Shown here piece by piece: positions 17,240 through 24,841 of a stretch of 44,357 bases of DNA. The notes under the pieces were generated by a model. It was not told the origin of the DNA. It saw nothing but the letters and a program-made list of their open reading frames with translations, and did not search any database. This DNA is from Candidatus Poribacteria bacterium (GTDB taxonomy: Bacteria; Poribacteria; WGA-4E; WGA-3G), in assembly GCA_022827185.1 (NCBI GenBank), contig JAJDTM010000034.1:1-44357 (forward strand). Reading direction: 5' to 3'. The translations under genes and the position numbers were made by a program. Position 1 is the stretch's first letter, and the number at the start of each line of letters is the position of its first letter.

Positions 17240-18022
17240 ATGTTACCATTTGTTCTTAAAATCGCAGACCGGCCCGTGGAACGGTTACAGCGTATCAGTG
17301 ATGAAAATCAACCGATTGATGTTAATGTGCAGGTTGAACTTTACTCGCGAGAAATTAATCGCGCCGATATAACGCGGACACCGGAGTCTCGGCGGTTAAG
17401 TCAACTCATCTTGCACGAAGCCACTGAGAACGCTTATGCGACTTTTACGACGTTTCTCCAAAATAGCGCGGAACCCGAAAATTTTCTGCCGTTTGAACGC
17501 CTCTTACAACATCCTTGTCGGCACTATGCGTTGATCCTCTCTGCATCGCGTTCTCATGAACTCTCTGAAATCTGTCAGATGCAGCCTGACGCGAACGCCT
17601 CCGTTTTTCACTATAGAGGCTTTGAGATAGCAATCAAACCGCGCAGATATATTTTGGATACTGCGGCTTATTTGGTGGCACCTGATAAATATACGCTTTT
17701 TATACGACAGGTGCGAGAAGAGAATACCATTCGGGTCTACCGTAGCGATTTTATTAACCTGACTCGGAATTCGCCACCACCCTTTAAACTTGATACCCAC
17801 GATATAATTGAGAATCTGCAGTTGGAGTTTGTGGAAGAAGGGGAACGAAATGTACCGATAGAGCAGCTACTCATGTTCCCACCAAGTGCTGAAGAAGCAA
17901 ACTCTCCTCGCCTTGTTAAGTGTCCTGAGTGTGGCGGGCGCGTGCGCCGACTCGGTAGAGAAGCGGATTTCTGCCTTGAATGCGATTGGGACAACCTACC
18001 TCCCCTAAAACATCCACGATGA
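17240..18022 (+). CDS. Unrecognised protein with a C-terminal zinc ribbon
   Basis: A 260-residue protein of unknown function. The N-terminal 220 residues are a soluble alpha/beta region with many charged residues and no motif that I recognise. The last 40 contain CPECGG, then CLEC 18 residues on, forming a CxxC...CxxC zinc ribbon. The ATG at 17240 is preferred because the predicted promoter -10 overlaps the alternative upstream GTG, and AAAAGGG lies just before it. It is divergent from yebC and followed by a convergent PAP2-like gene. Possible roles include nucleic-acid or protein binding, but nothing in the context decides. Confidence 0.75.
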   Translation: MLPFVLKIADRPVERLQRISDENQPIDVNVQVELYSREINRADITRTPESRRLSQLILHEATENAYATFTTFLQNSAEPENFLPFERLLQHPCRHYALILSASRSHELSEICQMQPDANASVFHYRGFEIAIKPRRYILDTAAYLVAPDKYTLFIRQVREENTIRVYRSDFINLTRNSPPPFKLDTHDIIENLQLEFVEEGERNVPIEQLLMFPPSAEEANSPRLVKCPECGGRVRRLGREADFCLECDWDNLPPLKHPR

Positions 18023-18104
18023 TTTACAACAAAAGTAGGCGCGTAAGTCTGTCGTAGATGATCCACCACTCGTATTTGTCTAACTAACGTGGTGCTATTC
18101 TACT

Positions 18105-18719
18105 TCAAGTTTGACTGCCAAGTTGTGCCATATACAGAACAATGACCGTAGTGCTGACAGCAAGTACTGCACCGACAACGGTTTGGAGGAGCGTGTGCCG
18201 TTTTCGGTAAACCCGCGCCCATGAAATCAATGGAATCAACAGAAATAGCCAGCCGAATTGTGGGTTAACGAGCATAACAAGAACGGTAACACATCCCGTG
18301 GCAACGCTGCTGTGAAAGCTGATTTTCCAGATTGGGGTAATTGCCGAAAAAATAACACTATTCGCGACGTAGGCGACGCCTGCCCAAACGATTTCGCGTG
18401 CCGCACCGAGTTGGTGCAGTAAAACAGTGCCGACAATCATACTGATGAGCGTACAGCATAAAGGGAGGAGTCGTTCCTCTCTATTCTGTAGATGAAAGTC
18501 GCTGACTTTGGCGTACCGGACCATTAGCCCTATTGAGAGTGCCGGCAGCACCGTAACAAATACAACGACAATCACTAACCAGCGGAGTGCGTCTTGGGGG
18601 TGCGCATATTTTTGGACAACGCCGACGGCAGTTGCAATTGGCACCAAAAATGGGCTAAACAGGACAGAGGTCCCCCATGCAATGCCTGCCGGAATTGTCG
18701 ATAAGTTGCTACGCGTCAT
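18105..18719 (-). CDS. PAP2-like phosphatase family membrane protein
   Basis: A 204-residue protein with about six hydrophobic helices. The segment KISFHSSVATG followed about 40 residues later by WARVYRKRHTLLQTVVGA follows the SxH and RxxxxxH motifs of PAP2/phosphatidate phosphatase-type enzymes. The first motif (K-x6-RP) is poorly preserved, so the substrate and even catalysis are uncertain. It starts three bases after the stop of the selenocysteine peroxiredoxin on the same strand, so the two are probably co-translated. An ATG at 18719 is preferred over a TTG one codon earlier. Confidence 0.7.
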   Translation of the reverse strand: MTRSNLSTIPAGIAWGTSVLFSPFLVPIATAVGVVQKYAHPQDALRWLVIVVVFVTVLPALSIGLMVRYAKVSDFHLQNREERLLPLCCTLISMIVGTVLLHQLGAAREIVWAGVAYVANSVIFSAITPIWKISFHSSVATGCVTVLVMLVNPQFGWLFLLIPLISWARVYRKRHTLLQTVVGAVLAVSTTVIVLYMAQLGSQT

Positions 18720-18722
18720 CAA

Positions 18723-19733
18723 TTAATTTGACGTTTCCAAAGTTTTGAAAAAATTAACTAAGTCCGGTCCATGGGTACTTGCATTGACCGTTTTATCAAT
18801 TTCCACAATCTTTCCCGTTTTATCAATGATAATAGCAGATCGTTGGATGCTGCCATCTGGGGCATCCGTCGCGCCGTACAAAAGCGCGAGATTGCGTCCA
18901 GCGTCCACCAAAAGCGGGAAATTCAACTGATTTTCTTCCGAAAATTTCTGACGCGAATCTGCGTCATTGTGGGTGATCCCGAAAATCTGGGCATCGTATT
19001 TTGCGAAACTACTCGACTCATCACGGAGCGAGCAAACTTGCGCCGTTCAGCCGCGTCCGAAGTCGCGCGGGTAAAACGATAACACGATGTTCTTTTTCTC
19101 GGTCAACTCGCTGAGTTGATAAGTTTTGCCTGTACTATCAGTGGCAATGAAATCTGGAGCGGGTTGCCCAACTTCTATCTTCGGTAGTACCTTCTTAAGC
19201 AGTGCGACGACATCTTCGCCGTGCGTTTTGACCTTGACCTCTTCATCGATGGCGCGGATATACCCTGCTTTATCAATGATAAAGGTTGTCCGATTTGAGG
19301 CGTTGAACCTTTCCATGATACCGCTGTACTGCTTGCTTACCTCAAATTCAGTGTCGGCTAAGAGTGAAAATCCGAATTTTTCTGCTTCCCTAAACCGTTT
19401 ATGTGAATCAACATCATCAACGCTAACACCGAAAAGGACACTCTCGGTTGCTTCTATCTCGCTCAAATTATCCCGGAGCGAGCAAAGTTCGGCTGTTCAG
19501 CCACCTGTGAAATCTTTCGGATAAAAAGCGAGAACGACATTCTTTTTCCCTAAATAATCGCTGAGGTTTCGCTCAACGCCTTCTTCATCTTTGAGTGTAA
19601 AATCTGGGGCGATCATTCCTACTTTTAGCATATCTGGAGTTGTCACTGCCTCCTCCCCTGAAGCTACTGCAATCAAAATGGCTGTCGTGAGGATAACAGC
19701 CAAGGCACTTGCATTAAGCCGCGTTTGAAACAT
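18723..19733 (-). CDS. Exported tandem-domain selenocysteine peroxiredoxin (predicted selenoprotein)
   Basis: One frame of 336 codons contains exactly two internal TGA codons, at 19497-19499 (codon 79) and 19047-19049 (codon 229), and ends in TAA. The N-terminus (about residues 1-27) is a signal peptide, placing the protein outside the cytoplasm. Two AhpC/TSA thioredoxin-fold domains follow, at about 33-183 and 184-336. Each begins VG-x-x-APDF and reaches [15 protein letters not shown] or [15 protein letters not shown]. The TGA therefore stands at the peroxidatic Cys, with a resolving Cys five residues on, as in PrxQ/BCP enzymes. The conserved Arg occurs in NRTTFIIDK and QRSAIIIDK. Each TGA is followed by a hairpin with SECIS geometry. 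The product would reduce peroxides. GGAGG precedes the ATG. If not decoded as selenocysteine, the gene would make only 78 residues. Confidence 0.9.
19012..19049 (-). promoter_or_regulatory. Predicted bacterial SECIS element for the second TGA
   Basis: Fourteen bases after TGA the arm CUCGCUC pairs with GAGUCGAG (one bulged U) around the six-base loop CGUGAU. The apical loop begins 22 bases after the TGA and has G in its second position, which meets the published bSECIS consensus (loop within about 16-37 bases, a G in the first two loop bases). Confidence 0.75.
19458..19499 (-). promoter_or_regulatory. Predicted bacterial SECIS element for the first TGA
   Basis: Fourteen bases after TGA the arm CUCGCUC pairs perfectly with GAGCGAG around an 11-base loop starting CGGGAU. 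The loop begins 22 bases after the TGA with G in the second position, the same geometry as the hairpin at the second TGA. Confidence 0.75.
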
Positions 19734-19768
19734 CGCGCTATGCCTCCATATTAATACATTACTTAATC

Positions 19769-19860
19769 AGTACCTACGCAAATTCGTTCGTTGGTGAGGT
19801 CTTAAGCCTCATTAGCTGCACGTGATACGTAGGACTCCGTAGAAAAATTGCGTAAGTGCT
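19769..19860. mobile_element. MITE-like element, degenerate TIRs
   Basis: The left end AGTACCTACGCAAATT and the right end AATTGCGTAAGTGCT are imperfect inverted repeats of the AGGACTTACGCAAATTT family found at 23103-23335, 31410-31531 and 40240-40341. It is about 92 bases long, non-coding, and lies just upstream of the peroxiredoxin gene. Confidence 0.6.
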
Positions 19861-19937
19861 ATTAATGAAATTATACGCTATTTTCTTATGTGTGTCAAGC
19901 CAATTGATATAAAAATTAAGGCTGCAAGCGTGTGCCG

Positions 19938-20882
19938 TTACTTTGAAATAACCCCTTGTTCTTCAAGCCATATTTTCAAAGGAACATCTGCGTCCTTCGG
20001 TGAAAAATGTCCATTTGCGTTCATTCCACCGCCGAGCAGTTGCTGTCGAATCGGATCATTCCGTTCAAACATCTCCTGTGGAATCGTCATATCATCCTTA
20101 CTGCGTAGCCATCGGTAGCCGTATCCATAGAAGAGTCCTTTACGCGTAATGTCAGAATCGTTTTCGCTGCGGGCATGCCATATACGGCGGTCAAAGAAAA
20201 CCGCATCACCCGGTTTACAACAGACAGGCGTTGCCCCTTCCGGCATTGATCCATCTTCTGGACGTTCAAGTTTATCCCACAGATGGCTTCCGGGGATAAC
20301 ATAGAAATTGCCGCGTCCCGTTTCGGAGCAATCGGAGAGCCAATAAACAACTTTGATGGAGAGACGGGGGCGCGGTGAACTTTCGATCTCAATGTTAACG
20401 CGTCCGCTGTCTTGATGCCAACCGAGTGGCGTGGATTTACCGCGAACTGCCTCCGGACGTGGTGGTGTGATAATGAAGTGGCTGTGGTAAGAGTAGATAT
20501 TCCAGCCCAAAATACCCCACACCTTCGGGAACGTTTTATACCAATCCAAAATATTCACGAAAATCTGGTCTCTACCGAGGAAGTTCGGGTAGAAAAAATT
20601 GCTGTGCGCGGTCATCTGATTTTTGGTATACGGATCATAACCCGCATCAAGATGATTTTGGTAGATGTTATCTACCCGTGCTTCAAGGCGTTCAACAAGG
20701 TCTAACGGCAGCGCATTTTCAACGGTAAAATACCCGTCCGCATTTAAACTGTTGCGTTGTTCGTCAGTAATCTGGTGTTGTAGGTGTTTTTCGTCAAGCA
20801 TATATCCGATCTCCAATTGCGGAAATGCTGCATCGTAGCATAGGCTGTTAGCCTGTGCCTCTTTCTCGAAAATTGAGTCCAT
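19938..20882 (-). CDS. Phytanoyl-CoA dioxygenase (PhyH) family protein
   Basis: A 314-residue Fe(II)/2-oxoglutarate oxygenase-type protein. The double-stranded beta-helix carries the iron ligands H-x-D in LGWHQDSGRV (about residue 155) and the distal His in DRRIWHARSEN, followed by an Arg in the GLFYGYGYRW stretch that can bind 2-oxoglutarate. Members hydroxylate varied small molecules; this substrate is unknown. The ATG at 20882 lies four bases after the stop of the Gfo/Idh/MocA gene, so the two are probably co-translated. Codons for about residues 8-16 coincide with an intergenic-type repeat (20835-20859), so the extreme N-terminus may be a recent addition. Confidence 0.88.
   Translation of the reverse strand: MDSIFEKEAQANSLCYDAAFPQLEIGYMLDEKHLQHQITDEQRNSLNADGYFTVENALPLDLVERLEARVDNIYQNHLDAGYDPYTKNQMTAHSNFFYPNFLGRDQIFVNILDWYKTFPKVWGILGWNIYSYHSHFIITPPRPEAVRGKSTPLGWHQDSGRVNIEIESSPRPRLSIKVVYWLSDCSETGRGNFYVIPGSHLWDKLERPEDGSMPEGATPVCCKPGDAVFFDRRIWHARSENDSDITRKGLFYGYGYRWLRSKDDMTIPQEMFERNDPIRQQLLGGGMNANGHFSPKDADVPLKIWLEEQGVISK
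20835..20859. repeat. Palindromic repeat inside the PhyH coding start
   Basis: These 25 bases (core AGGCTGTTAGCCT, with flanks GTAGCAT and GTGCC) are identical to 31434-31458 inside a MITE-like element. Here they are translated as part of the PhyH N-terminus. Confidence 0.85.
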
Positions 20883-20886
20883 CAAA

Positions 20887-21840
20887 TTAATTCGGTAAAG
20901 GCCCTTCTATCTGATCCACGAGATGAATGGAGTGGATAACATCACGAAGGTCTGTGAGTGGAACTGTCCGATTGCGAACACTATCAACGAAGTGTTGATG
21001 CATCGTCAGTACACCTTCATAACTCGGTGAATCGCGCTGATCTACGCCATCGACTTCCCAACCGCCCATAACATTCCTATTATTATCTTCATAAATTTCG
21101 ATCTCTTCAGGAATCTTCATGTAACAACCGATACCGACACCGTGCAGTTCGGAACGCAGCACGCGTCCACCGGATGCACGACTCCCAAAAAGTACACCTG
21201 TGACGTTATTATCGAAACGGACGAAGGCGGTGTAAAAATTGCGCTGTTCCGCCCCAAAAGTATCGCGATGCGCTGTGACTTCCACCGGTTCGCCGCCTGC
21301 CATATACCGGAGCAGATCGACGACGTGGCAGACATCGTTCCAAAGCGTTGTCGTAAATTCCCGATTCCCGCCCAACATCTGTTTGTTAAAAGTAGTGACG
21401 GCTAATGTAACGGGTCCCTTTTCCGCAACACGCCGCATCGCTTCGCGTGTGACAGCGGCGTATCTACGCTGGAACCCTACCATGCAGTAGACATCATTGG
21501 CAACCGCTGCCTCAAGGAGTTGTTGTGTTTCATCGCTATTCGCACCGGGTGGTTTCTCGATAAACAGATGCTTGCCAGCGTTGAGGCAATCCAAAGCGGG
21601 TTGCAAAATCCACTTCTCGTTCATTACACAATAGACGACATCTAAATCTAAGGTATCTAACATCTTCCGATGGTCTGTGAACGTATGCGGGAACTCGTAT
21701 TTCTGAGCGACTTGCGCGAGTTTATCCTCATCAAGTTCACACGCACCGAGCATCTCGACATCATCTTCCAGACGATTAACGCTCGGGTAGTGTGCACCCT
21801 GACTGCGTCCACCTGCACCGATAAATCCTGCTTTAAACAT
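20887..21840 (-). CDS. Gfo/Idh/MocA family oxidoreductase
   Basis: A 317-residue NAD(P)-dependent dehydrogenase. FKAGFIGAGGRSQGAHYPS at the N-terminus is the Rossmann nucleotide-binding loop. GKHLFIEKPPGAN (about 84-96) contains the EKP motif with the conserved Lys, and a C-terminal beta-sheet domain with LWNDVCHVVDLLRYMAGG gives the substrate-side His region. Such enzymes oxidise or reduce sugars, inositols and related compounds. I start at the ATG at 21840 because GGAGG precedes it; an upstream start would translate through that site. It heads a two-gene unit with the PhyH gene. Confidence 0.9.
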   Translation of the reverse strand: MFKAGFIGAGGRSQGAHYPSVNRLEDDVEMLGACELDEDKLAQVAQKYEFPHTFTDHRKMLDTLDLDVVYCVMNEKWILQPALDCLNAGKHLFIEKPPGANSDETQQLLEAAVANDVYCMVGFQRRYAAVTREAMRRVAEKGPVTLAVTTFNKQMLGGNREFTTTLWNDVCHVVDLLRYMAGGEPVEVTAHRDTFGAEQRNFYTAFVRFDNNVTGVLFGSRASGGRVLRSELHGVGIGCYMKIPEEIEIYEDNNRNVMGGWEVDGVDQRDSPSYEGVLTMHQHFVDSVRNRTVPLTDLRDVIHSIHLVDQIEGPLPN

Positions 21841-21896
21841 TGGGAACTCTTCCTCCGTCTCAGTATTCACTAAATCTTATGCGTCAAAGTGTCCAT

Positions 21897-21925
21897 ACTT
21901 TAGCATAGAGTGAAGCCAATTGCAA
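21897..21925 (-). promoter_or_regulatory. Predicted extended -10 promoter for the oxidoreductase/PhyH pair
   Basis: On the minus strand TTGCAA is followed after 17 bases by TAAAGT, preceded by TGC. It lies about 57 bases before the ATG at 21840. Confidence 0.45.
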
Positions 21926-22264
21926 GAAAATTTTTCAGAGTTTCGATTGCATCTGTTTTGTTCTCATTCCGTGGCTGGTTTACGCATTGCCTGTCACAAC
22001 AAGTCTCTTTGCTCCAGCGGAGCAATATATCTATAGAAAAAGATGGACACCTTCTCTTGCACTCCAGCGGAGTGCTATGTAAATAGACCTGTTCTATCGA
22101 AAAAATAATGCTATACCAAAAATTTACACACCTGTATAGGTTTAAAAGTTTGATTCTCTTGATATTTTGTGGTATTCTTAAAAATATATTGATCTTCAGG
22201 CAATCAAAATGTTTTTCTGTTTATAGAACAGTTCTGAACTGAATAGATTGATAAGGAGCGACTC
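21926..22264. other. Divergent intergenic region with two CTCCAGCGGAG hairpins
   Basis: The gap between the two divergent genes is 424 bases. Beyond the promoter at 21897-21925 it holds two related palindromes, GCTCCAGCGGAGC (22011-22023) and GCACTCCAGCGGAGTGC (22059-22075), each followed by an A/T-rich tract. After them lies an A/T-rich region (22140-22250) that probably contains the promoter of the next PhyH gene; TTGATA at 22159 is the best -35 candidate. No coding potential is seen. Confidence 0.6.
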
Positions 22265-23089
22265 ATGCCAGTTTTTGATGCAGAAGCCTTAGAATTTTGG
22301 GAAGAGAACGGCTATGTTGTTGTACCGGAAGCGGTGCCGCTTGATAATTGCCGAGCCGCGGAACAAGCCGTCTGGGATTTTCTTGAGATGGATGGCGACG
22401 ATCCAGACAGTTGGTATCCCGATCCGCCACGCCGAAGTATTATGGTGGAGATTTATCAACACCAAGCTCTGTGGAATAACCGCCAGTACCCGCGCGTCCA
22501 TCAGGCGTTCTCAGAAATTTGGAGCAACGATAAACTCTGGGTTAGTTTTGATCGAGCAAGTATGAATCCGCCTGAACGTCCGGAGTGGAAGTTCACCGGT
22601 CCTTACCTGCATTGGGATATGTCGTTAGACGATATGCCGGTGCGTTTAAAAGTACAGGGTGTCCTATATCTGGCGGATACCCCGGGTAACCAAGGCGCGT
22701 TTACCTGTATTCCCGGTTTCCATCGGAAGTTGGAATCGTGGTTGAACGACCTTCCTGACGATGCGAACCCAAAGGAAGTCGTGCGAGACTACCAAGCGGA
22801 AGCGGTACCCGTCGCAGGAAAAGCAGGCGATCTGGTTATTTGGCATAGCGCGTTGCCACACGGCAGCAGTCCGAACTCTGCTGAACGCCCGCGAATGGCG
22901 CAGTACATCACAATGTCACCCGCACCGGATGGCGGCAAAGCGATAAGCGAAGGCCGTGTTAAAGGATGGCGTGAGCGGCTAACAGGACTCGGAAAAGAGC
23001 AACAAGAGAAGGAGCATCACCAAGGTAAAACGGCTGAATTGACACCTTTAGGAAAGAAACTCCTTGGGCTTGAACCGTGGGTTGCTTGA
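22265..23089 (+). CDS. Phytanoyl-CoA dioxygenase (PhyH) family protein
   Basis: A 274-residue Fe(II)/2-oxoglutarate oxygenase-type protein. The N-terminal FWEENGYVVVPEAVP is the usual opening of the family. The iron ligands are in YLHWDMSLDD (H-x-D, about 120) and IWHSALPHGSSPN (distal His, about 198), and the RPRMAQYITMSP stretch carries the Arg that could bind the co-substrate. It differs widely from the PhyH protein on the other side of the divergent region, so it is not a recent duplicate. AAGGAG precedes the ATG. It is followed by a MITE-like element, so it is probably transcribed alone. Substrate unknown. Confidence 0.9.
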   Translation: MPVFDAEALEFWEENGYVVVPEAVPLDNCRAAEQAVWDFLEMDGDDPDSWYPDPPRRSIMVEIYQHQALWNNRQYPRVHQAFSEIWSNDKLWVSFDRASMNPPERPEWKFTGPYLHWDMSLDDMPVRLKVQGVLYLADTPGNQGAFTCIPGFHRKLESWLNDLPDDANPKEVVRDYQAEAVPVAGKAGDLVIWHSALPHGSSPNSAERPRMAQYITMSPAPDGGKAISEGRVKGWRERLTGLGKEQQEKEHHQGKTAELTPLGKKLLGLEPWVA

Positions 23090-23102
23090 GGTGTCTCTGT
23101 AT

Positions 23103-23335
23103 AGGACTTACGCAAATTTAGCACGCGATGGTAGATAACCCCCTAAAGAATCAGAATCAACGGTATGAATGCCTTATGGGCATTCACCGGGTATGAATGC
23201 CTTATGGACATTCCCTGCCCCTTATCAGGGGGACTTTAAGCACTGCAGGGTTTTTGCTTGGGGTTTTTGCTTGGGTGTTTCTGCGTATTTCTTCAGGGTT
23301 TAAAACCCCGCCTGCAAGGGGACTGCGTAGGTCCT
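23103..23335. mobile_element. MITE-like element with AGGACTTACGCA inverted ends
   Basis: The left end AGGACTTACGCAAATTTAGC and the right end GCGTAGGTCCT are inverted repeats flanked by TAT/TAT. Inside lie two tandem GAATGCCTTATGG.CATTC hairpins (about 23165-23212), the GGGGGACTTT motif and a GGGTTTAAAACCCC palindrome. It fills almost all of the 319-base gap between the PhyH and cydA genes, has no coding potential, and belongs to the same family as 40240-40341. Confidence 0.75.
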
Positions 23336-23408
23336 ATAGTTAGTAAATAAGGTGGGTGCTTGGGTCCACTCGCCGGTGTGCAGCTGATGCATGAAGGAGG
23401 TCACTCTC

Positions 23409-24704
23409 ATGTCGGATTTATTGGCAGCACGTGCACAGATGGCGATGTCACTGGCGTTTCACATCATTTTTGCAGTCGTCGGCATAGCAATGCCCTTGTT
23501 AATGGTAATTGCCGAAGGGTTGTGGCTCAGAACGCGAGAGGAAGTTTACCTGACGCTGGCGAAGCAGTGGGCAAAAGGGACTGCTATCATGTTCGCTGTC
23601 GGGGCAGTCTCTGGCACTGTTTTATCTTTTGAACTCGGCTTATTGTGGCCCAATTTCATGGCTTACGCCGGGCCTATCATCGGGATGCCGTTTTCGTTGG
23701 AAGGGTTTGCGTTCTTCCTTGAAGCGATCTTCTTGGGGCTTTACCTCTACGGCTGGAACCGCATCCCAAAATATGCACACTGGTTTGCCGGTATGATGGT
23801 GCTACTCGGTGGCACATTTTCCGGTATCTTTGTTGTTACCGCGAATGCATGGATGAACACGCCTACCGGTTTTTCAATCGTCAATGGTGAGGTGACAAAC
23901 GTTGATCCAATTGCGGCGATGCTGAATCCTTCCTCCTTCAGTCAAGCACTTCACATGACCATCGCTGCCTTTCTATCAGTCGGATTCGCGGTAGCAGGCA
24001 TCCACGCCTATTTCCTGCGACGCGACCCCGATAATCTATTCCATCGTCGGGCGTTTGCGATCGCTTTAAGCGTTGGTGCGGTTTTCGCGCTCCTCCAACC
24101 GATTTCAGGGGACATCAGTGCCAAACGTCTGGCGAAACACCAACCTATCAAACTCGCAGCGATGGAGGCACAGTGGGAGACGGAACGCGGCGCGCCCTTA
24201 CGCATCGGTGGTATTCCCGACGAAGACGCTGAAGTAACCCGATATGCGATCGAGATTCCGAAAGCACTCAGTTTCCTCGCACATTCTGATTTCAACGCAG
24301 AAATAATGGGGCTCAAGGACGTTCCACGTGAAAATCGGCCACCTGTGGCAATCGTGCACTATGCGTTTCAAATTATGGTCGCGTGTGGAATCGTCCTGAT
24401 TACTGCGGGTGTCTTGGGTGGTTGGTTAGCGTGGCGACACAAAAGGCTGCCAACCGAACGCTGGTATCTTCGGTTTATCACGTTCTGTGCACCACTCGGA
24501 TTTATCGCGATCGAAGCGGGTTGGACGGTCACGGAAGTCGGACGGCAACCGTGGGTTATCTATAATTACATGCGCACAGCAGATGCGGTAACCCCGATGC
24601 CAAATCTGGTTATACCTTTTGTCAGTTTTACTGTCCTTTACATTTTCCTTTCAATCGTTGTTGTTGTCCTATTACGCCGTCATATATTTTTAAGTTCGCA
24701 TTAA
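23409..24704 (+). CDS. cydA: Cytochrome bd ubiquinol oxidase subunit I
   Basis: A 431-residue polytopic inner-membrane protein, the haem-bearing subunit of the bd oxidase that reduces O2 with quinol. The haem ligands appear in SLAFHIIFAV (His), QALHMTIAAF (His) and AFQIMVACGI (Met). The GRQPWVIYNYMRT motif after the Q-loop is typical. Length is short compared with the 520-residue enterobacterial form, which matches the short Q-loop class. The start at 23409 has GGAGG eight bases upstream. cydB follows after 137 bases filled by a repeat. This oxidase supports respiration at low oxygen and tolerance of peroxide or cyanide. Confidence 0.95.
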   Translation: MSDLLAARAQMAMSLAFHIIFAVVGIAMPLLMVIAEGLWLRTREEVYLTLAKQWAKGTAIMFAVGAVSGTVLSFELGLLWPNFMAYAGPIIGMPFSLEGFAFFLEAIFLGLYLYGWNRIPKYAHWFAGMMVLLGGTFSGIFVVTANAWMNTPTGFSIVNGEVTNVDPIAAMLNPSSFSQALHMTIAAFLSVGFAVAGIHAYFLRRDPDNLFHRRAFAIALSVGAVFALLQPISGDISAKRLAKHQPIKLAAMEAQWETERGAPLRIGGIPDEDAEVTRYAIEIPKALSFLAHSDFNAEIMGLKDVPRENRPPVAIVHYAFQIMVACGIVLITAGVLGGWLAWRHKRLPTERWYLRFITFCAPLGFIAIEAGWTVTEVGRQPWVIYNYMRTADAVTPMPNLVIPFVSFTVLYIFLSIVVVVLLRRHIFLSSH

Positions 24705-24730
24705 CTTGTTAAATAAGATCCGTACAACTC

Positions 24731-24838
24731 GTGAGGCGTTAGTTATCGGCTATCGGTAGGACGTGTGGCGGTTGCAAGGATTCTTATCTGCCACAAAACC
24801 TGTTACTGACAGCCGACAACCGATAGCCGACAGCCAAT
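24731..24838. repeat. Inverted repeat between cydA and cydB
   Basis: GTTATCGGCTATCGGT at one end and ACCGATAGCCGACAGC at the other form an inverted pair. The right end abuts the cydB start and leaves no Shine-Dalgarno sequence. It belongs to the CAGTTATCAG-type family seen at 14880-15015 and 39524-39627. Confidence 0.7.
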
Positions 24839-24841
24839 ACT

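Noticed and set aside
18723..19733. Reading the peroxiredoxin locus as three separate small genes or as a decayed pseudogene
   Set aside because: All pieces are in one phase, the only stops are TGA, and both sit at the peroxidatic Cys with matching hairpins; random decay would not give that pattern.
23160..23215. Short tandem GAATGCC repeats as a CRISPR array
   Set aside because: There are only two units, each a palindrome, with no spacer-like unique sequence and no cas genes; they belong to the MITE-like element.
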